Part shown: piece after piece, positions 1 through 9,660 of the stretch
Layout of the letters: every line of letters starts with the position of its first letter
Position numbering within the stretch: position 1 is the first letter of the stretch
From: Oceanicaulis sp. BBD 1991-10
GTDB lineage: Bacteria; Pseudomonadota; Alphaproteobacteria; Caulobacterales; Maricaulaceae
Direction of reading: 5' to 3'
Length of the DNA stretch: 64,000 nucleotides
NCBI GenBank assembly: GCA_001657295.1
Contig: LYSW01000002.1
Coordinates: forward strand, 1-64,000
Position numbers and translations under genes: made by a program
Notes under the pieces: model-generated
The model's database searches: none
What the model was told of the DNA's origin: nothing
Seen by the model: the letters and a program-made list of their open reading frames with translations, nothing else

Positions 1-314
1 GACAATCACAACATCATGACCGCGCGCCGAAAGATGCAGCGCAGACGGCCAGCCGCAAAAACCATCGCCGCCAAGCACAAGTACTTTCATCAACCCCTCC
101 ACAAAAGCGTGCAACTTGGTCGTGACATTCAGGCCTGTTCTGGCAGGTCAATCCGAACCGTGCAAGGCGAAAAGGCGGGGCGCAAAGCCTGTGCGGAGCA
201 CCGATCTTAGACCATGACCGCGCGCCCGGCGTGCGGGGATGCTTGCGCGAGATTATGGAAATCGGTAATCGGCGATGAAACACGTGCGCGGCCACGCAGA
301 GTCCGCTACAGGAC
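1..314. other. Left-edge stretch without a supported gene
   Basis: No reading frame here has a ribosome binding site, a family motif or the strong third-position GC of the neighbours. Open frames on both strands are short and Arg/Ser-rich, as expected by chance in GC-rich DNA. It probably carries the promoter of the following gene and the end of a gene outside the window. Confidence 0.4.
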
Positions 315-1220
315 ATGGCTTCGCTAAAAGGGCGTCTGGAAAGGTCAATCTTTGTGATGAACGCAATGGGCAAGATTAAGTCGGAGGCGCCTGAAACCGA
401 GGCGGCGCCGCGCGGCGCCGCCGGGAACAGCGCCTTCGCCGCGTTCGTCATGGGCGACGATGATCGGCTGCTCCCGGTTGAGGGCCGCAAGGCGTTGACC
501 GAGGCCTTGCGCGACCGCGCGCAGAAAGCGCTGATCGTCTATAAAAGCCCGGTCCGGCTTCTGGCCCAGGCGCTTCCCGATCAGGCCTCAGCCCTGGCCG
601 CGCTGGACGACTGGGCGCGCGAAGCGGAAGGCTATGCGAGCCTTGCGAGCCGAAAAAAGGATCAGATCGTCGCGGTCGAGCAGGAGGCGTTTTCCGATCC
701 CGCCGTTCGATCGGCGGCGCTGAGCCGGTTCCCGGGCCGCTCCCTGCCACGCCAGATTCTGCGGTCCGCGCCGGGCCCGTCATCGCTGTTCGAGGTCATC
801 GCGTCATTATTGATCGAGCGCCATGAAGCGGTTTCAAAGCCGTATGCGAAACTGAAGCGTTGCGATGTCCGGGACGCGGAGGTCCAGGCCTCGTTCCGCT
901 CTGCGCTTGAACCCATCTGCGCCGACTTGGAGGCGTTCGGCGCGTGGAGCGACGGGCGCGACGTGACGGAAACCCTGTCGCGCCAAGTGCTTGACCTGCA
1001 ATGGGCGCTGCAAACCAATCAGGTCGAAAAGCGCCAGATCGAGCAGGACCGTGACAAGGACCGCGTCCGCCTGAAGGCCGAGCTCGCCGACGCAAGAAAC
1101 GCGTCCGAGCAGGTCGGTTGGGAATTGAAGGCGGCTCAAGCCGCCCTCGACGGGGTGTATGCATCCACGTCCTGGAAAGTCGCCGCGCCGGTCCGCTTCC
1201 TGCGCCGTCTCATGCCATAA
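315..1220 (+). CDS. Coiled-coil protein of a surface-polysaccharide locus, function unknown
   Basis: A 301-residue protein that I cannot assign to a family. It is mostly helical; the segment around residues 225-280 is rich in Lys, Glu, Gln and Arg and looks like a coiled coil. The last residues, with the core STSWKVAAPVR, match a short tail motif common at the C-terminus of glycosyltransferases and methyltransferases in polysaccharide loci (family knowledge), which fits the glycosyltransferase just downstream on the other strand. No signal peptide or membrane segment is visible. The first ATG has AGGA almost touching it. An in-frame ATG at 357 has GGAAAGG 12 bases upstream and is an equally plausible start. 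Confidence 0.65.
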   Translation: MASLKGRLERSIFVMNAMGKIKSEAPETEAAPRGAAGNSAFAAFVMGDDDRLLPVEGRKALTEALRDRAQKALIVYKSPVRLLAQALPDQASALAALDDWAREAEGYASLASRKKDQIVAVEQEAFSDPAVRSAALSRFPGRSLPRQILRSAPGPSSLFEVIASLLIERHEAVSKPYAKLKRCDVRDAEVQASFRSALEPICADLEAFGAWSDGRDVTETLSRQVLDLQWALQTNQVEKRQIEQDRDKDRVRLKAELADARNASEQVGWELKAAQAALDGVYASTSWKVAAPVRFLRRLMP

Positions 1221-1241
1221 GGCGGCGCAGCGGGGGCGGGC

Positions 1242-4200
1242 CTAAGACTGCGCCGTGGCGCGCCGCGCCGTCGCCGTGTCCAGCATTTCTTCATAGAGCG
1301 CTTCATGTAAGCGCGCGATGCGGTCCGGATCATGGTGCCTGCGGGCGACGTCGCGGCACCGCATTGATCGTTGAAGGCTGTGTCCGGATCTGCGGCCGGT
1401 CAACGCCCACGCCAAGCCTTCGGCGAAATCATTCGGGTCGGCGTAGCGGGCGATATAGCCGGTGTTCCGGTGCTCCACCAGGTCTGGAACATTGCCGACG
1501 GGAAATCCGACCACCGGGGTGCCGCACAGCATGGCTTCCGCAACGGTGAGCGGGGCGTTGTCCTCTCGTGACGGGAAGGCGAAGACGTCGGCGGCGGAAT
1601 AGGCCAGAGCCAGCTTTTGTTCGTCGCTGATGCGTCCCAGGCTGTGGGTGGGCACGCCGGTGTCGAGCTTCTGATCGCCAAACAGGACGCATTCGACCCG
1701 GTCCAGATCGCCATGCCGCATCATGCGCCGGATCGCCGTGTGAAGCAGGTCGCCGCCTTTGCGGTGATTGGACAGGCTGTCGGCGCCGAACAGGATCAGC
1801 TTCGATTGCAGCGGCAGGCCGAGCCGCTTGCGCGCCACGATTTTATTGAAGGGCTTGTAGATGTCGGCCGGCAGCGGGTTTGGAATGACATGCATCGGCC
1901 GGTCGTGAAATAGACTGCTTCTTTTGGCGCAATCGGCCAGCCACTGGGACGGGGACACGATGTGCAGATTGTTCAACTGGTCGAATGCGCGCTTCTTCTT
2001 GCGCCACTCCTCATTCGCCAATCTGTCGCCGGCAAGCAGCGGACAGGCGTTGCAGGCGCCGGTGAAGTTCTCGCACCCTTCGGAATAATGACACCCGCCC
2101 GTGAAGGGATACATGTCGTGAAGGGTCCAGACGATCGGCTTGTCGCGCAGTGCTGAGGCGGACTTCTCAAAGTCGACGATGCCGTTGATCCAGTGCAGGT
2201 GGACCACGTCCGAGCGCCCCATTATCGACAACAGCTCGGCCTGATCCACGATGGCGCCGGCCTTGGAGAACAACTCCCCGGCCTTCAGGGTGGCGGCTTC
2301 ATGTTTTTGCAGAACCGCTTCCCGGCGAAGCGCGCGCAACAGCGCGCTCCCGTTGGGGCGATCCGGCGCGCCCTCCTTCAAGGGCAGCAGCTTCACATGC
2401 GCCGAACCGGTCGCCTGGAAGATGCAATGATTGACGGCGTCCACGCCGATCCGGCGCAACGCGTTGACGCAGCGCTGGCTGGCGATCCCGGCGCCGCCGT
2501 GATCACGGCTTGTGAATACCGCGATGCTGAGGGCGTCGTCGGCGACCGGTATGAACGGCTCCGGCTTTTTCGGCGTTCGAATGCGCGGAAGGACTTCCCG
2601 CTTAAGCACATCGCGCGTCTTCGGATTGGTCAGGCGCCGCTCGTGGGCGCGGCCGGTTTGCTGGAAAGCCCGGGCCAGCGCGGAGAAGAATTCATCCTTG
2701 TCCTCGGCGCTGAGCACCGTGTCGAATTGCGCAAACAGATGCGGGTTCCAGTAATTGAAAAGCAGATGGTCCGCCGGTTTCGAAAAGCCGTTCCGCTCCA
2801 AGACGTGCCAAGCGCGCCGGCGCCACTCGATTTCGTCCATGATCTTGCGTTTTCCCATAGTGTTCATCGCACTATTGGGATTGGCCTTGTAAGTATAGAC
2901 GACGTCCGGGATGAGCGTGATCGACCGGGCGCGAACATAGGCGTTCGCAATGAAGATGCTGTCCTGCCCCATCTTCAGATCGGTCGGATACGGGGTGCGC
3001 CGCGCAAAACTCGACTCGTAAAGGATTGACCAGTGGCCTTCAGTGCTCCGAAGGATTTCCGGCCGCTGCTTCAGGGTCGTATTGATCACCGGCGCATTGT
3101 CGGGACAGGGGGATTTCACCGTCAGCCGAGGCTGTTGCCCGAATTGCGCCTGCTCCATCTGGAAAGCGCCTTTGACCAGCTCGCTGCCATGTTTTTCGGC
3201 GGCCGCCAGGAGGTGCTCCAGGGCGTCTGCAGGCATCGCGTCGTCGGGGTCGAGATGGAAGACATAGCGCCCCCTCGCGGCGCGTACGCCGGCGTTGCGG
3301 GATGCGCCATGGCCGATATTGACGGGATTGACGACGGTCTTAACGCGTGAATCCTCCGCGCCATGACGGTCGACGACGGCTTGACTATTATCGATCGCCT
3401 GATCGTTAACGCAAATAATTTCAATGTCTTGTATAGTCTGCGCTCGGGCCGACCGAAGGCTGGCGTCAATCGTCTCTTCCGCTGAATAAAACGGCAGGAT
3501 GATGCTCACCCTTGGATAGTCGGACGGCCGGTCCGCGCCGATCGCTTCGACATTCGAGGGCGACCACTTCCCGCCATGCTTGGCGTCATGATCACGCAGG
3601 AAGTCCAAACAGGCGGTCGCGAACTCCGGATGATCGAGATGCTTGTTCGCAATTGAAATAAAGGTCTCCGGCGTCGCCGCGGCATGGTCGTTCAGCGCAG
3701 TCCGCTCGTCCGGCGTGAGAAAGCTGAATGTTTCCGCCAAAAGAGCGTCCTGCTCGGCCCGGAGCGAGGACCGGTCCGTGTTGGAAATGCCGCTCACGCG
3801 GAAGTTCAGCAACGGCCGATGGATTTCATAGTGCGTCTTCCCGGCCTTTAAGAGGCGGGCTGCGAACTCGCGATCAGAGAGGATGCGATAGCGCGTGTCA
3901 TAATCGCCGACCTCCCGATACAGCGCCGCTGAAATGAGCATGGTCTCATGCCGCAGAGACATGCGCAGATACTGGGAGCGATCAAACGGCATATGCCGTA
4001 AGACATGAGAGGAATTGTCGTTCTTGATATATCGCGCCAGTGCGGTGACAAAATCGCAGCCGCTATAGTCCATCGCGTTGACAAGTTCTTCGACGGCGTC
4101 CGGCTCGAACCAGTCATCAGAATTCAGAAATAAAATATAATCACCAGACGAAAGGGTTATGCCTTTGTTCATGGCATAATATAAACCATCGTCTGGTTCA

Positions 4201-4496
4201 GACACATAATAATCGACTATATTTGAGTGTTGTTTTATTATTTCCAGTGTCTGATCGCTCGAATCTCCATCAACAACAATATATTCAATATTGGGATAGG
4301 TCTGGTTGGCGATCGATCCAATTGTCTGCGCAATGGTCTTCGCGGAGTTCATGCAGACTGTCACGATGCTGACGAGCGGCTTGCCGCCGATGCGGTTCGG
4401 TTCAATGCCGCGGCAACGGCGCCCGCCTTCAATGCGCGCTTCACACGTCTGCGTCATGCGGGCGTCCTCCTGCGTCAGTCGCGCCGGCTTGGTCAT
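1242..4496 (-). CDS. Three-domain glycosyltransferase (GT2-GT2-GT4)
   Basis: A 1084-residue cytoplasmic protein joining three transferase modules. GT2 domain one covers about residues 40-270, with the nucleotide-binding DGDSS near 76 and the metal-binding NSDD at 125-128. GT2 domain two covers about 328-560, with DPDD at 416-419. A GT-B fold GT4 domain covers about 657-1075 and carries the donor-site segment with E-A-M-L-C-G-T-P near 1000. Such proteins add several sugars to a growing surface glycan; the sugars cannot be read from sequence. It starts 20 bases after the epimerase stop on the same strand, so the two are likely co-transcribed. DNA at about 4100-4330 (first GT2) is clearly more AT-rich than its surroundings. 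Met14 is an alternative start. Confidence 0.88.
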   Translation of the reverse strand: MTKPARLTQEDARMTQTCEARIEGGRRCRGIEPNRIGGKPLVSIVTVCMNSAKTIAQTIGSIANQTYPNIEYIVVDGDSSDQTLEIIKQHSNIVDYYVSEPDDGLYYAMNKGITLSSGDYILFLNSDDWFEPDAVEELVNAMDYSGCDFVTALARYIKNDNSSHVLRHMPFDRSQYLRMSLRHETMLISAALYREVGDYDTRYRILSDREFAARLLKAGKTHYEIHRPLLNFRVSGISNTDRSSLRAEQDALLAETFSFLTPDERTALNDHAAATPETFISIANKHLDHPEFATACLDFLRDHDAKHGGKWSPSNVEAIGADRPSDYPRVSIILPFYSAEETIDASLRSARAQTIQDIEIICVNDQAIDNSQAVVDRHGAEDSRVKTVVNPVNIGHGASRNAGVRAARGRYVFHLDPDDAMPADALEHLLAAAEKHGSELVKGAFQMEQAQFGQQPRLTVKSPCPDNAPVINTTLKQRPEILRSTEGHWSILYESSFARRTPYPTDLKMGQDSIFIANAYVRARSITLIPDVVYTYKANPNSAMNTMGKRKIMDEIEWRRRAWHVLERNGFSKPADHLLFNYWNPHLFAQFDTVLSAEDKDEFFSALARAFQQTGRAHERRLTNPKTRDVLKREVLPRIRTPKKPEPFIPVADDALSIAVFTSRDHGGAGIASQRCVNALRRIGVDAVNHCIFQATGSAHVKLLPLKEGAPDRPNGSALLRALRREAVLQKHEAATLKAGELFSKAGAIVDQAELLSIMGRSDVVHLHWINGIVDFEKSASALRDKPIVWTLHDMYPFTGGCHYSEGCENFTGACNACPLLAGDRLANEEWRKKKRAFDQLNNLHIVSPSQWLADCAKRSSLFHDRPMHVIPNPLPADIYKPFNKIVARKRLGLPLQSKLILFGADSLSNHRKGGDLLHTAIRRMMRHGDLDRVECVLFGDQKLDTGVPTHSLGRISDEQKLALAYSAADVFAFPSREDNAPLTVAEAMLCGTPVVGFPVGNVPDLVEHRNTGYIARYADPNDFAEGLAWALTGRRSGHSLQRSMRCRDVARRHHDPDRIARLHEALYEEMLDTATARRATAQS

Positions 4497-4516
4497 GAAT
4501 TCAGCCTTGTTTCCAG

Positions 4517-5443
4517 TCAGGCGCGGCTCAGCCGCTTTTCGAACCAGTCCCAGGTCTGGCCAAGGCCTTGTTCAAGCCGGGTCGACGGATTGAACTGGAA
4601 GGCTTGCTTCGCTTTCGAGACATCACACCAGGTATGGCGCAGCTCGCCGTCCCGGAAATCCTCATGGCGCACGTTCACGTCGCGGCCCGTGACGTTGCGC
4701 AACGCGGTCACCAGATCGTTCAGCGACGTCCCCACGCCTGTGCCGAGCTGGTAAACGCCGGAGACGCGAGAATCGATCGCGCGCAGAATTCCATCGGCGA
4801 GGTCTTCGGAGAAGATATAGTCGCGCGTCTGAGAACCGTCGCCATAGATGGTCAGCGTTTCGCCCTTGATGATTTGACGAATGAAAGTCGCGACGACGCT
4901 GCCCTTGTGAAATGAGCGCGGCCCGTAAACGTTGGAGAATCTCAGCGACACGCCGTCAAATCCATAGGCTCCGGAGAAAGCCGACACATAGCCTTCGACG
5001 GCGAGCTTCGAAGCGCCGTAGGGGGCGGTCGGGCGCGGCGTCATCTCTTCATGCACCGGCGGATCGACCTCGCCCATGATGGCGCCGCCGGTTGACGCGT
5101 TCACCACGCGGCGCACCCCGTTCACGCGCATGCGCTGGAGCAGATTGAACGAGCCGGCGACATTGTAGTCGAAATTCTTTTCCGGGTTCTCGATGCTGTC
5201 CATGACCCGGGTGTCGGCCGCCAGGTGTACGACGGCGTCAACGTCTTCGAGCGCCGCGTCGACCGCTTGGACCTCGCGGATATCGCCTTCAATGAACTCG
5301 ACGTCGAACTCGTCGATCCATTCGCGCTGACCCAGCGACAGATTGTCGATGACGCGCACCTGATAGCGCCCAGAATCCAGCAGGCGCGGGATCAGATTGC
5401 ATCCAACAAACCCACAGCCTCCAGTAATAAGAATCCGTTCCAT
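4517..5443 (-). CDS. NAD-dependent nucleotide-sugar epimerase/dehydratase (extended SDR)
   Basis: A 308-residue extended short-chain dehydrogenase/reductase. It has the Rossmann motif GGCGFVG at residues 8-14, the catalytic Ser/Thr at 117-118 and YxxxK as Y142 and K146. The family changes UDP- or GDP-sugars; the closest look is UDP-glucose/GlcNAc 4-epimerase, but substrate is not determined. I start it at the ATG at 5443 because GAGGGACAGG lies just before it; a TTG 15 bases further upstream is unlikely. It precedes the multidomain glycosyltransferase on the same strand and probably feeds it with donor sugar. It is divergent from a second epimerase, with 283 bases between them. Confidence 0.88.
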   Translation of the reverse strand: MERILITGGCGFVGCNLIPRLLDSGRYQVRVIDNLSLGQREWIDEFDVEFIEGDIREVQAVDAALEDVDAVVHLAADTRVMDSIENPEKNFDYNVAGSFNLLQRMRVNGVRRVVNASTGGAIMGEVDPPVHEEMTPRPTAPYGASKLAVEGYVSAFSGAYGFDGVSLRFSNVYGPRSFHKGSVVATFIRQIIKGETLTIYGDGSQTRDYIFSEDLADGILRAIDSRVSGVYQLGTGVGTSLNDLVTALRNVTGRDVNVRHEDFRDGELRHTWCDVSKAKQAFQFNPSTRLEQGLGQTWDWFEKRLSRA

Positions 5444-5726
5444 AAACCTGTCCCTCAAGCCGCGGCCCGACCGAAAACTCCGGCCAGGTCAGCGAAAATC
5501 ACTCACTGCATACACAATGTTGTCTTGTGGTCCAACAGCGTATGCGGAGCCTCGCGCGCGGCCCGCACGTGGCGAATAATTCATCGGTTCGCGGGACGTG
5601 TCCTGCGTCGTCCAACTTCATGGGCGACGGGTTTGATGCTAGGCGTTGAGCCGCGTTCATTGGCGCATTCCGGCGATGCGCCCCAGCGCGCCGGATCTGA
5701 TCACGGCTGGCATTGAGGCCCATGAA

Positions 5727-6707
5727 ATGACGACAGTTTTGGTGACCGGCGGTGCAGGATTTGTTGGAGCCCATATCTGTAAGGCGCTCGCGGCGCGAGG
5801 GGATCGGCCGGTCGTCTTCGACAACCTGTCCGCCGGCCATGAGCACGCGGTCAGATGGGGCCCGCTGGTGCGCGGGGACATCCGGTCGGCGCCCGACCTG
5901 GATCGCGCCTTCGCCGAGCACCGCCCTGACGCGGTCATTCACTTCGCGGCGAATATCGAGGTCGGTGAAGGACAGCGTCTGCCGCTCAGGTTCTGGGACA
6001 ATAATGTCGCCGGCGTCGTCAGCCTGCTGGCCGCGATGGAGCGGGCCGGAGTCGCGCCGCTTGTTTTCTCGTCGACCTGCGCGGTTTACGGCGAACCTGA
6101 TAGTGTTCCGATTACGGAGAGCGAGAGTTTGAAGCCGGTCAGCGTGTACGGTCGCACCAAGCTCGCCGTCGAACAGCTCCTGGCCGATGTCGCCTCTGTC
6201 GGCGGCGTTCGCTATGCGGCGCTGAGATATTTCAACGCCGCCGGCGCAAGCCCGGACGGCGAGATCGGCGAAGAGCACGATCCGGAGACCCACCTTATCC
6301 CCAATGCGCTCAAGGCGGCCGCCGGCATTGGCGGGCGGATGAAGCTGTTCGGGACCGATTACGACACCCGGGACGGCACCTGCATCCGTGATTACGTGCA
6401 TGTGATGGATCTCGCCGACGCCCACCTCGCCGCCTTGGACCTGCTGTTGAGCGGGACGCGGGCGCTTACGGCGAATCTGGGCACCGGTCACGGCGCGTCG
6501 GTGCTGGAGGTGTTGCGCGCGGTGGAGTCGGTCACCGGCTTGGCGCCGCCCTATGACGTTCATCCGCGCCGGGACGGAGACGCCCCCATACTCTCAGCCG
6601 ATCTCACCCATGCGCGCGCGGTGCTGGGATTTGAGCCCAAGCGTTCGGACATCGAGACGATCATCACCGATGCGTGGCGTTTTCATAAGCGCGCCTGGGG
6701 CGTGTGA
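5727..6707 (+). CDS. galE: UDP-glucose 4-epimerase
   Basis: A 326-residue extended SDR that interconverts UDP-glucose and UDP-galactose (or the N-acetyl forms) for glycan synthesis. Visible motifs are TGGAGFVG at the N-terminus, the SST triad part at 115-117, Y141 and K145 in YGRTK, the RYFNAAGA segment and the D-Y-x-H-V-x-D-L-A-D segment typical of GalE. Length fits the family. The frame is open upstream to 5646, but homology begins exactly at the Met at 5727, so I start there. It is transcribed away from the neighbouring epimerase. Confidence 0.93.
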   Translation: MTTVLVTGGAGFVGAHICKALAARGDRPVVFDNLSAGHEHAVRWGPLVRGDIRSAPDLDRAFAEHRPDAVIHFAANIEVGEGQRLPLRFWDNNVAGVVSLLAAMERAGVAPLVFSSTCAVYGEPDSVPITESESLKPVSVYGRTKLAVEQLLADVASVGGVRYAALRYFNAAGASPDGEIGEEHDPETHLIPNALKAAAGIGGRMKLFGTDYDTRDGTCIRDYVHVMDLADAHLAALDLLLSGTRALTANLGTGHGASVLEVLRAVESVTGLAPPYDVHPRRDGDAPILSADLTHARAVLGFEPKRSDIETIITDAWRFHKRAWGV

Positions 6708-6718
6708 GCCGGCGCCGG

Positions 6719-7270
6719 CTATTTTTGCGCAGCAAGGCCAAGGCGGGCGCAGAGCGCATCGTGGACTGTGATGATCTCGCCATGGCTCAGAGCCGTCTCC
6801 AGCTCCTCGGCGTTGAGCGGATGGATGTCAGCCGCCTCCAAATCCTGCTCGCCCCGCGCCTGGCGGCGGCGCGCACCCTGGGCGAGGAAGAAATAACCCC
6901 AGCCCAGGCCGAAATTCGAATGCATGCTGAACCGGCCGAGCGGGATGACGCTGTCGGCGGCATATCCCGTCTCTTCGACCAGCTCGCGCAAGGCGGTCTT
7001 CGCCGGATCTTCGCCGGTTTCGACATGGCCGCCGGGAAAGCTGAACGCGAAACGCTGGGGGCCCTGGCGCCACTGGCGCAATAGGAGAACCTTGCCCGCC
7101 TCGTCCCGGGCGAAGACCAGAGCGAAATCCATCGCTTCGACGCGATGGAAATCATCGATGATCCGGCCGGCGCCGGTTTCGACCCGGTCGCAAGACACCC
7201 GAATCCAGGGCGGCGCCTCGTAAACCACCCGGCTTTCGAGCACGCGCCAAGGCTTTTCCGGTTCCTTCAT
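6719..7270 (-). CDS. NUDIX hydrolase (ADP-ribose pyrophosphatase-like)
   Basis: A 183-residue cytoplasmic protein with a full Nudix box, GHVETGE followed by REL and EETGY, which binds Mg2+ and cleaves a nucleoside diphosphate linked to another group. The sequence before the box (LLRQWRQG) resembles ADP-sugar pyrophosphatases, but the substrate is inferred only. The start at 7270 is supported by its ATG overlapping the TGA of glmM (ATGA), which indicates translational coupling with glmM. It converges with galE, with 11 bases between the stops. Confidence 0.87.
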   Translation of the reverse strand: MKEPEKPWRVLESRVVYEAPPWIRVSCDRVETGAGRIIDDFHRVEAMDFALVFARDEAGKVLLLRQWRQGPQRFAFSFPGGHVETGEDPAKTALRELVEETGYAADSVIPLGRFSMHSNFGLGWGYFFLAQGARRRQARGEQDLEAADIHPLNAEELETALSHGEIITVHDALCARLGLAAQK

Positions 7271-8625
7271 GGCTGTCCGCCGGCGTCCCCGACAGCCTCG
7301 CAAATTGTATCGACCACCGGGCCGACCAGCTTGCGATCGCCTTCGGCCATCACCCGGATGACCGGCTCGGTGCCGGAGGCCCGGACCAGCACGCGGCCTT
7401 TTCCGTCAAGCTGGGCTTCGGCGTCGCTGATGGCGGCTTTCACCGCCTTGTCGCTGAGCGGGCGGGCGCCGGGTTTATAGCGCACATTCCTGAGTATCTG
7501 CGGCGCCGGCTCGAAGACGTTGAGCAGCTCGCTCGCCGGCTTGCCGCTCTCAACCACGAGCGCCAGGACCTGGAGCGCAGCAATGAGCGCATCGCCTGTG
7601 GTCGCAAAGTCGCGCAACACGATATGGCCGGACTGTTCGCCGCCGACATTGGCCGGCCCGGCGCGCATGGCTTCGACGACATAGCGGTCCCCGACCCGGG
7701 TGCGCTCCATGGCGATGCCATTGGCTTTGAGAACCTGCTCGAGACCCATATTGCTCATCACGGTGGTCACGATGCGGTCGCCGCCGAGCTTGCCGGCCTG
7801 CTTCCAGGCCAGGGCGATCAGTCCGATCAGCTGGTCGCCGTCGATGATCTTGCCGGTCTCATCGCACAAGATCACGCGATCGGCGTCGCCATCGAGCGCG
7901 ATGCCCAGATCAGCGCGATATTTCTGGACCTGTTCGGAGAGCGATTGCGGGGCGACCGCGCCGCAATCCTCATTGATGTTGAAGCCGTTGGGCGCGTCAT
8001 TGATCGGGATCACGTCGGCGCCGAGCTCCCAAAGCACGCGCGGCGCGACCTTGTAGGCGGCGCCGTTGGCGCAATCGACCACGATGCGAAGCCCTGACAG
8101 GCGCATCTGGCGGGGGAAGGTGGCTTTGACGATCTCCACATAGCGCGCCTGGGCGTCGTCGACCCGTTTGGCGCGGCCCATGTCTTCGGGTTTGGCCAGG
8201 GCGTCCGCCTGGGCGCCGTCGATCAGCGCCTCGATCTCCAGCTCGGCTTCATCGCTGAGCTTGAAGCCGTCCGGGCCGAACAGCTTGATGCCGTTGTCCT
8301 GAAACGGGTTGTGCGAGGCGGTGATCATCACGCCCAGATCGGCGCGCAATGACCGGGTCAGCGTGGCGACCGCCGGTGTGGGCACCGGGCCGAACAGGTT
8401 GACGTCCATGCCCGCGCTGGTGAAGCCGGCGGTCAGCGCGTTTTCCAGCATATAGCCTGAAAGGCGCGTGTCCTTGCCGATGACGACGGTGTGCCGCTCA
8501 TCGTCGGAGCGCCTAAAAAAGCGGGCCGCCGCCATGCCGAGGCGAAGCGCGGTTTCGGCGGTCATGGCGCCGGCGTTGGTGCGGCCGCGAATGCCGTCAG
8601 TGCCGAAATATCGTTTAGCCATCAT
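7267..8625 (-). CDS. glmM: Phosphoglucosamine mutase
   Basis: A 452-residue enzyme that converts glucosamine-6-phosphate to glucosamine-1-phosphate on the way to UDP-GlcNAc, the precursor of peptidoglycan and lipid A. All family landmarks are present: FGTDGIRG at the N-terminus, the phosphoserine loop TASHNP, the Mg2+ loop DGDADR, and the phosphate-binding RASGTEP near the C-terminus. Length is normal. Two adjacent Met codons are possible starts. It is first in a two-gene unit with the overlapping NUDIX gene and divergent from the zauP-like/zapA pair. Confidence 0.96.
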   Translation of the reverse strand: MMAKRYFGTDGIRGRTNAGAMTAETALRLGMAAARFFRRSDDERHTVVIGKDTRLSGYMLENALTAGFTSAGMDVNLFGPVPTPAVATLTRSLRADLGVMITASHNPFQDNGIKLFGPDGFKLSDEAELEIEALIDGAQADALAKPEDMGRAKRVDDAQARYVEIVKATFPRQMRLSGLRIVVDCANGAAYKVAPRVLWELGADVIPINDAPNGFNINEDCGAVAPQSLSEQVQKYRADLGIALDGDADRVILCDETGKIIDGDQLIGLIALAWKQAGKLGGDRIVTTVMSNMGLEQVLKANGIAMERTRVGDRYVVEAMRAGPANVGGEQSGHIVLRDFATTGDALIAALQVLALVVESGKPASELLNVFEPAPQILRNVRYKPGARPLSDKAVKAAISDAEAQLDGKGRVLVRASGTEPVIRVMAEGDRKLVGPVVDTICEAVGDAGGQP

Positions 8626-8754
8626 GATCTCCGGCTGGAAGGGAGAGGGTGGCGGTTATGCAGGATCGGCGCCTGCATGGCCATAGCGGCGGCCATGCGC
8701 CCAGAACGATCAGATCGCTTGAACTTTCGCCGCAAAAAGCTTGAATTAGAAGCG

Positions 8755-9072
8755 ATGAGCGCCTCCGACAGCCCCCAATCTGAAGCCGAAGACCCGGTCG
8801 CCGCCGCGACCGAGCGTCTCGACGCCGCGATCGAACGCGTCTCGCAACGCCTGACGGCCTTGTCCCTGCGCGTCGATCACGCTGTTGGCGAAGCCGATGC
8901 GGCGCGTGACAATGATGCGGATCGCACCCGTCTGGCCGACGCGCTCGACGCCGCGCGGGCCCGGGAAGCGGACCTGCTGATCGCCATCGGAGAGGCTGAA
9001 GGCGCGTTGGATGCGGCGATCGCCGAGCTCGAACCTATGGTGAAGGCCTCAGAAGAGGGAGGCGCCGGGTGA
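8755..9072 (+). CDS. ZauP-like coiled-coil protein upstream of ZapA
   Basis: A 105-residue, strongly helical, Ala/Glu/Asp/Arg-rich protein that looks like one long coiled coil (DUF4164-like). Its GTGA overlap with zapA shows tight coupling. In Caulobacter crescentus the gene directly upstream of zapA encodes ZauP, a coiled-coil partner of ZapA that condenses the FtsZ ring (established knowledge). Position, size and composition fit the same role here. The frame is open further upstream, but the sequence there lacks coding character, so I take the ATG at 8755. Confidence 0.78.
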   Translation: MSASDSPQSEAEDPVAAATERLDAAIERVSQRLTALSLRVDHAVGEADAARDNDADRTRLADALDAARAREADLLIAIGEAEGALDAAIAELEPMVKASEEGGAG

Positions 9073-9446
9073 GCAAGGTCACGATTTCGCTCAACGGCCG
9101 GCCTTTCACCATTGGCTGTGAAGAAGGCCAGCAGGCTTATCTGCGCGAGCTCGCCTCCCATCTCGACACCCATGTGCGCGGCCTGGCGGACCGGGTGGGT
9201 CAGATCGGCGATCTGCGGCTGCTGTTGATGGCTGCGCTGATCGTGGCGGATGAGTTGAAGGAAGCCCAGGGCCGCGAAGAGGCGATGGGCGATGAAATCA
9301 CCGATCTGAAGGGACGGCTGTCTCAAAGCGAGGCGCGCCGCCGGGCCGATCGCGCCCGCGCGGCCGAGGCGATCATCGCCGCCGCCGAGCGTCTGGAGAC
9401 GCTGGCGGACGGGCCCGGAGAGCCCCCATCTGGTGACGGCGCTTGA
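9069..9446 (+). CDS. zapA: Cell division protein ZapA
   Basis: A 125-residue FtsZ-ring-associated protein. The N-terminal half has the ZapA pattern: V-T-I-x-L-N-G-R-x-F-x-I-G-C, then HLD and the helix ending LMAALIVADEL, followed by a coiled-coil C-terminal half that dimerizes. It acts at midcell by bundling FtsZ filaments. The start is GTG, overlapping the stop of the zauP-like gene by four bases. A 6S RNA gene and 5-FTHF cyclo-ligase follow, the order common in proteobacteria. Confidence 0.92.
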   Translation: MSKVTISLNGRPFTIGCEEGQQAYLRELASHLDTHVRGLADRVGQIGDLRLLLMAALIVADELKEAQGREEAMGDEITDLKGRLSQSEARRRADRARAAEAIIAAAERLETLADGPGEPPSGDGA

Positions 9447-9464
9447 GCTTGCGTCCATCAGACC

Positions 9465-9640
9465 CCATCTTCGCCTGCGGCGGTGGCTGGAGCGTTCGTC
9501 AGGCCTTCTCAGCCCGGCGACCTTACATCTCTGTGAGGGAGCTGCCTCTGGCCGGGATCGTGGTCCCGGACACGCGGCGCCCACCTGGTTTTCCGGGTCA
9601 TCAGGGTTGTAAACAGGCCAACGGCGCATTCGGCGCCGCC
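9465..9640 (+). ncRNA. ssrS: 6S RNA (ends approximate)
   Basis: The 214-base gap between zapA and the 5-FTHF cyclo-ligase gene is the usual place for 6S RNA in proteobacteria. The sequence fits an alphaproteobacterial 6S RNA: a CCATCTTCGCCTGCGGCGGT-type 5' part, a central region with CGGGATCGTGGTCCCGG, and a 3' part with GGGTTGTAAACAGGCCAAC. 6S RNA mimics an open promoter and holds sigma70 RNA polymerase in stationary phase. Ends are estimated from context; a covariance-model search would settle them. Confidence 0.72.
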
Positions 9641-9660
9641 ACACTCTTCCTGCATTCCCG

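Noticed and set aside
1-490. Possible minus-strand gene at the left edge
   Set aside because: The Ser/Arg-rich product overlaps the coiled-coil gene, has no motif and no ribosome binding site.
5513-5529. CACAA-N7-TTGTG inverted repeat between the two divergent epimerases
   Set aside because: Arms of only five bases are expected by chance in a gap of this size, and there is no second copy.
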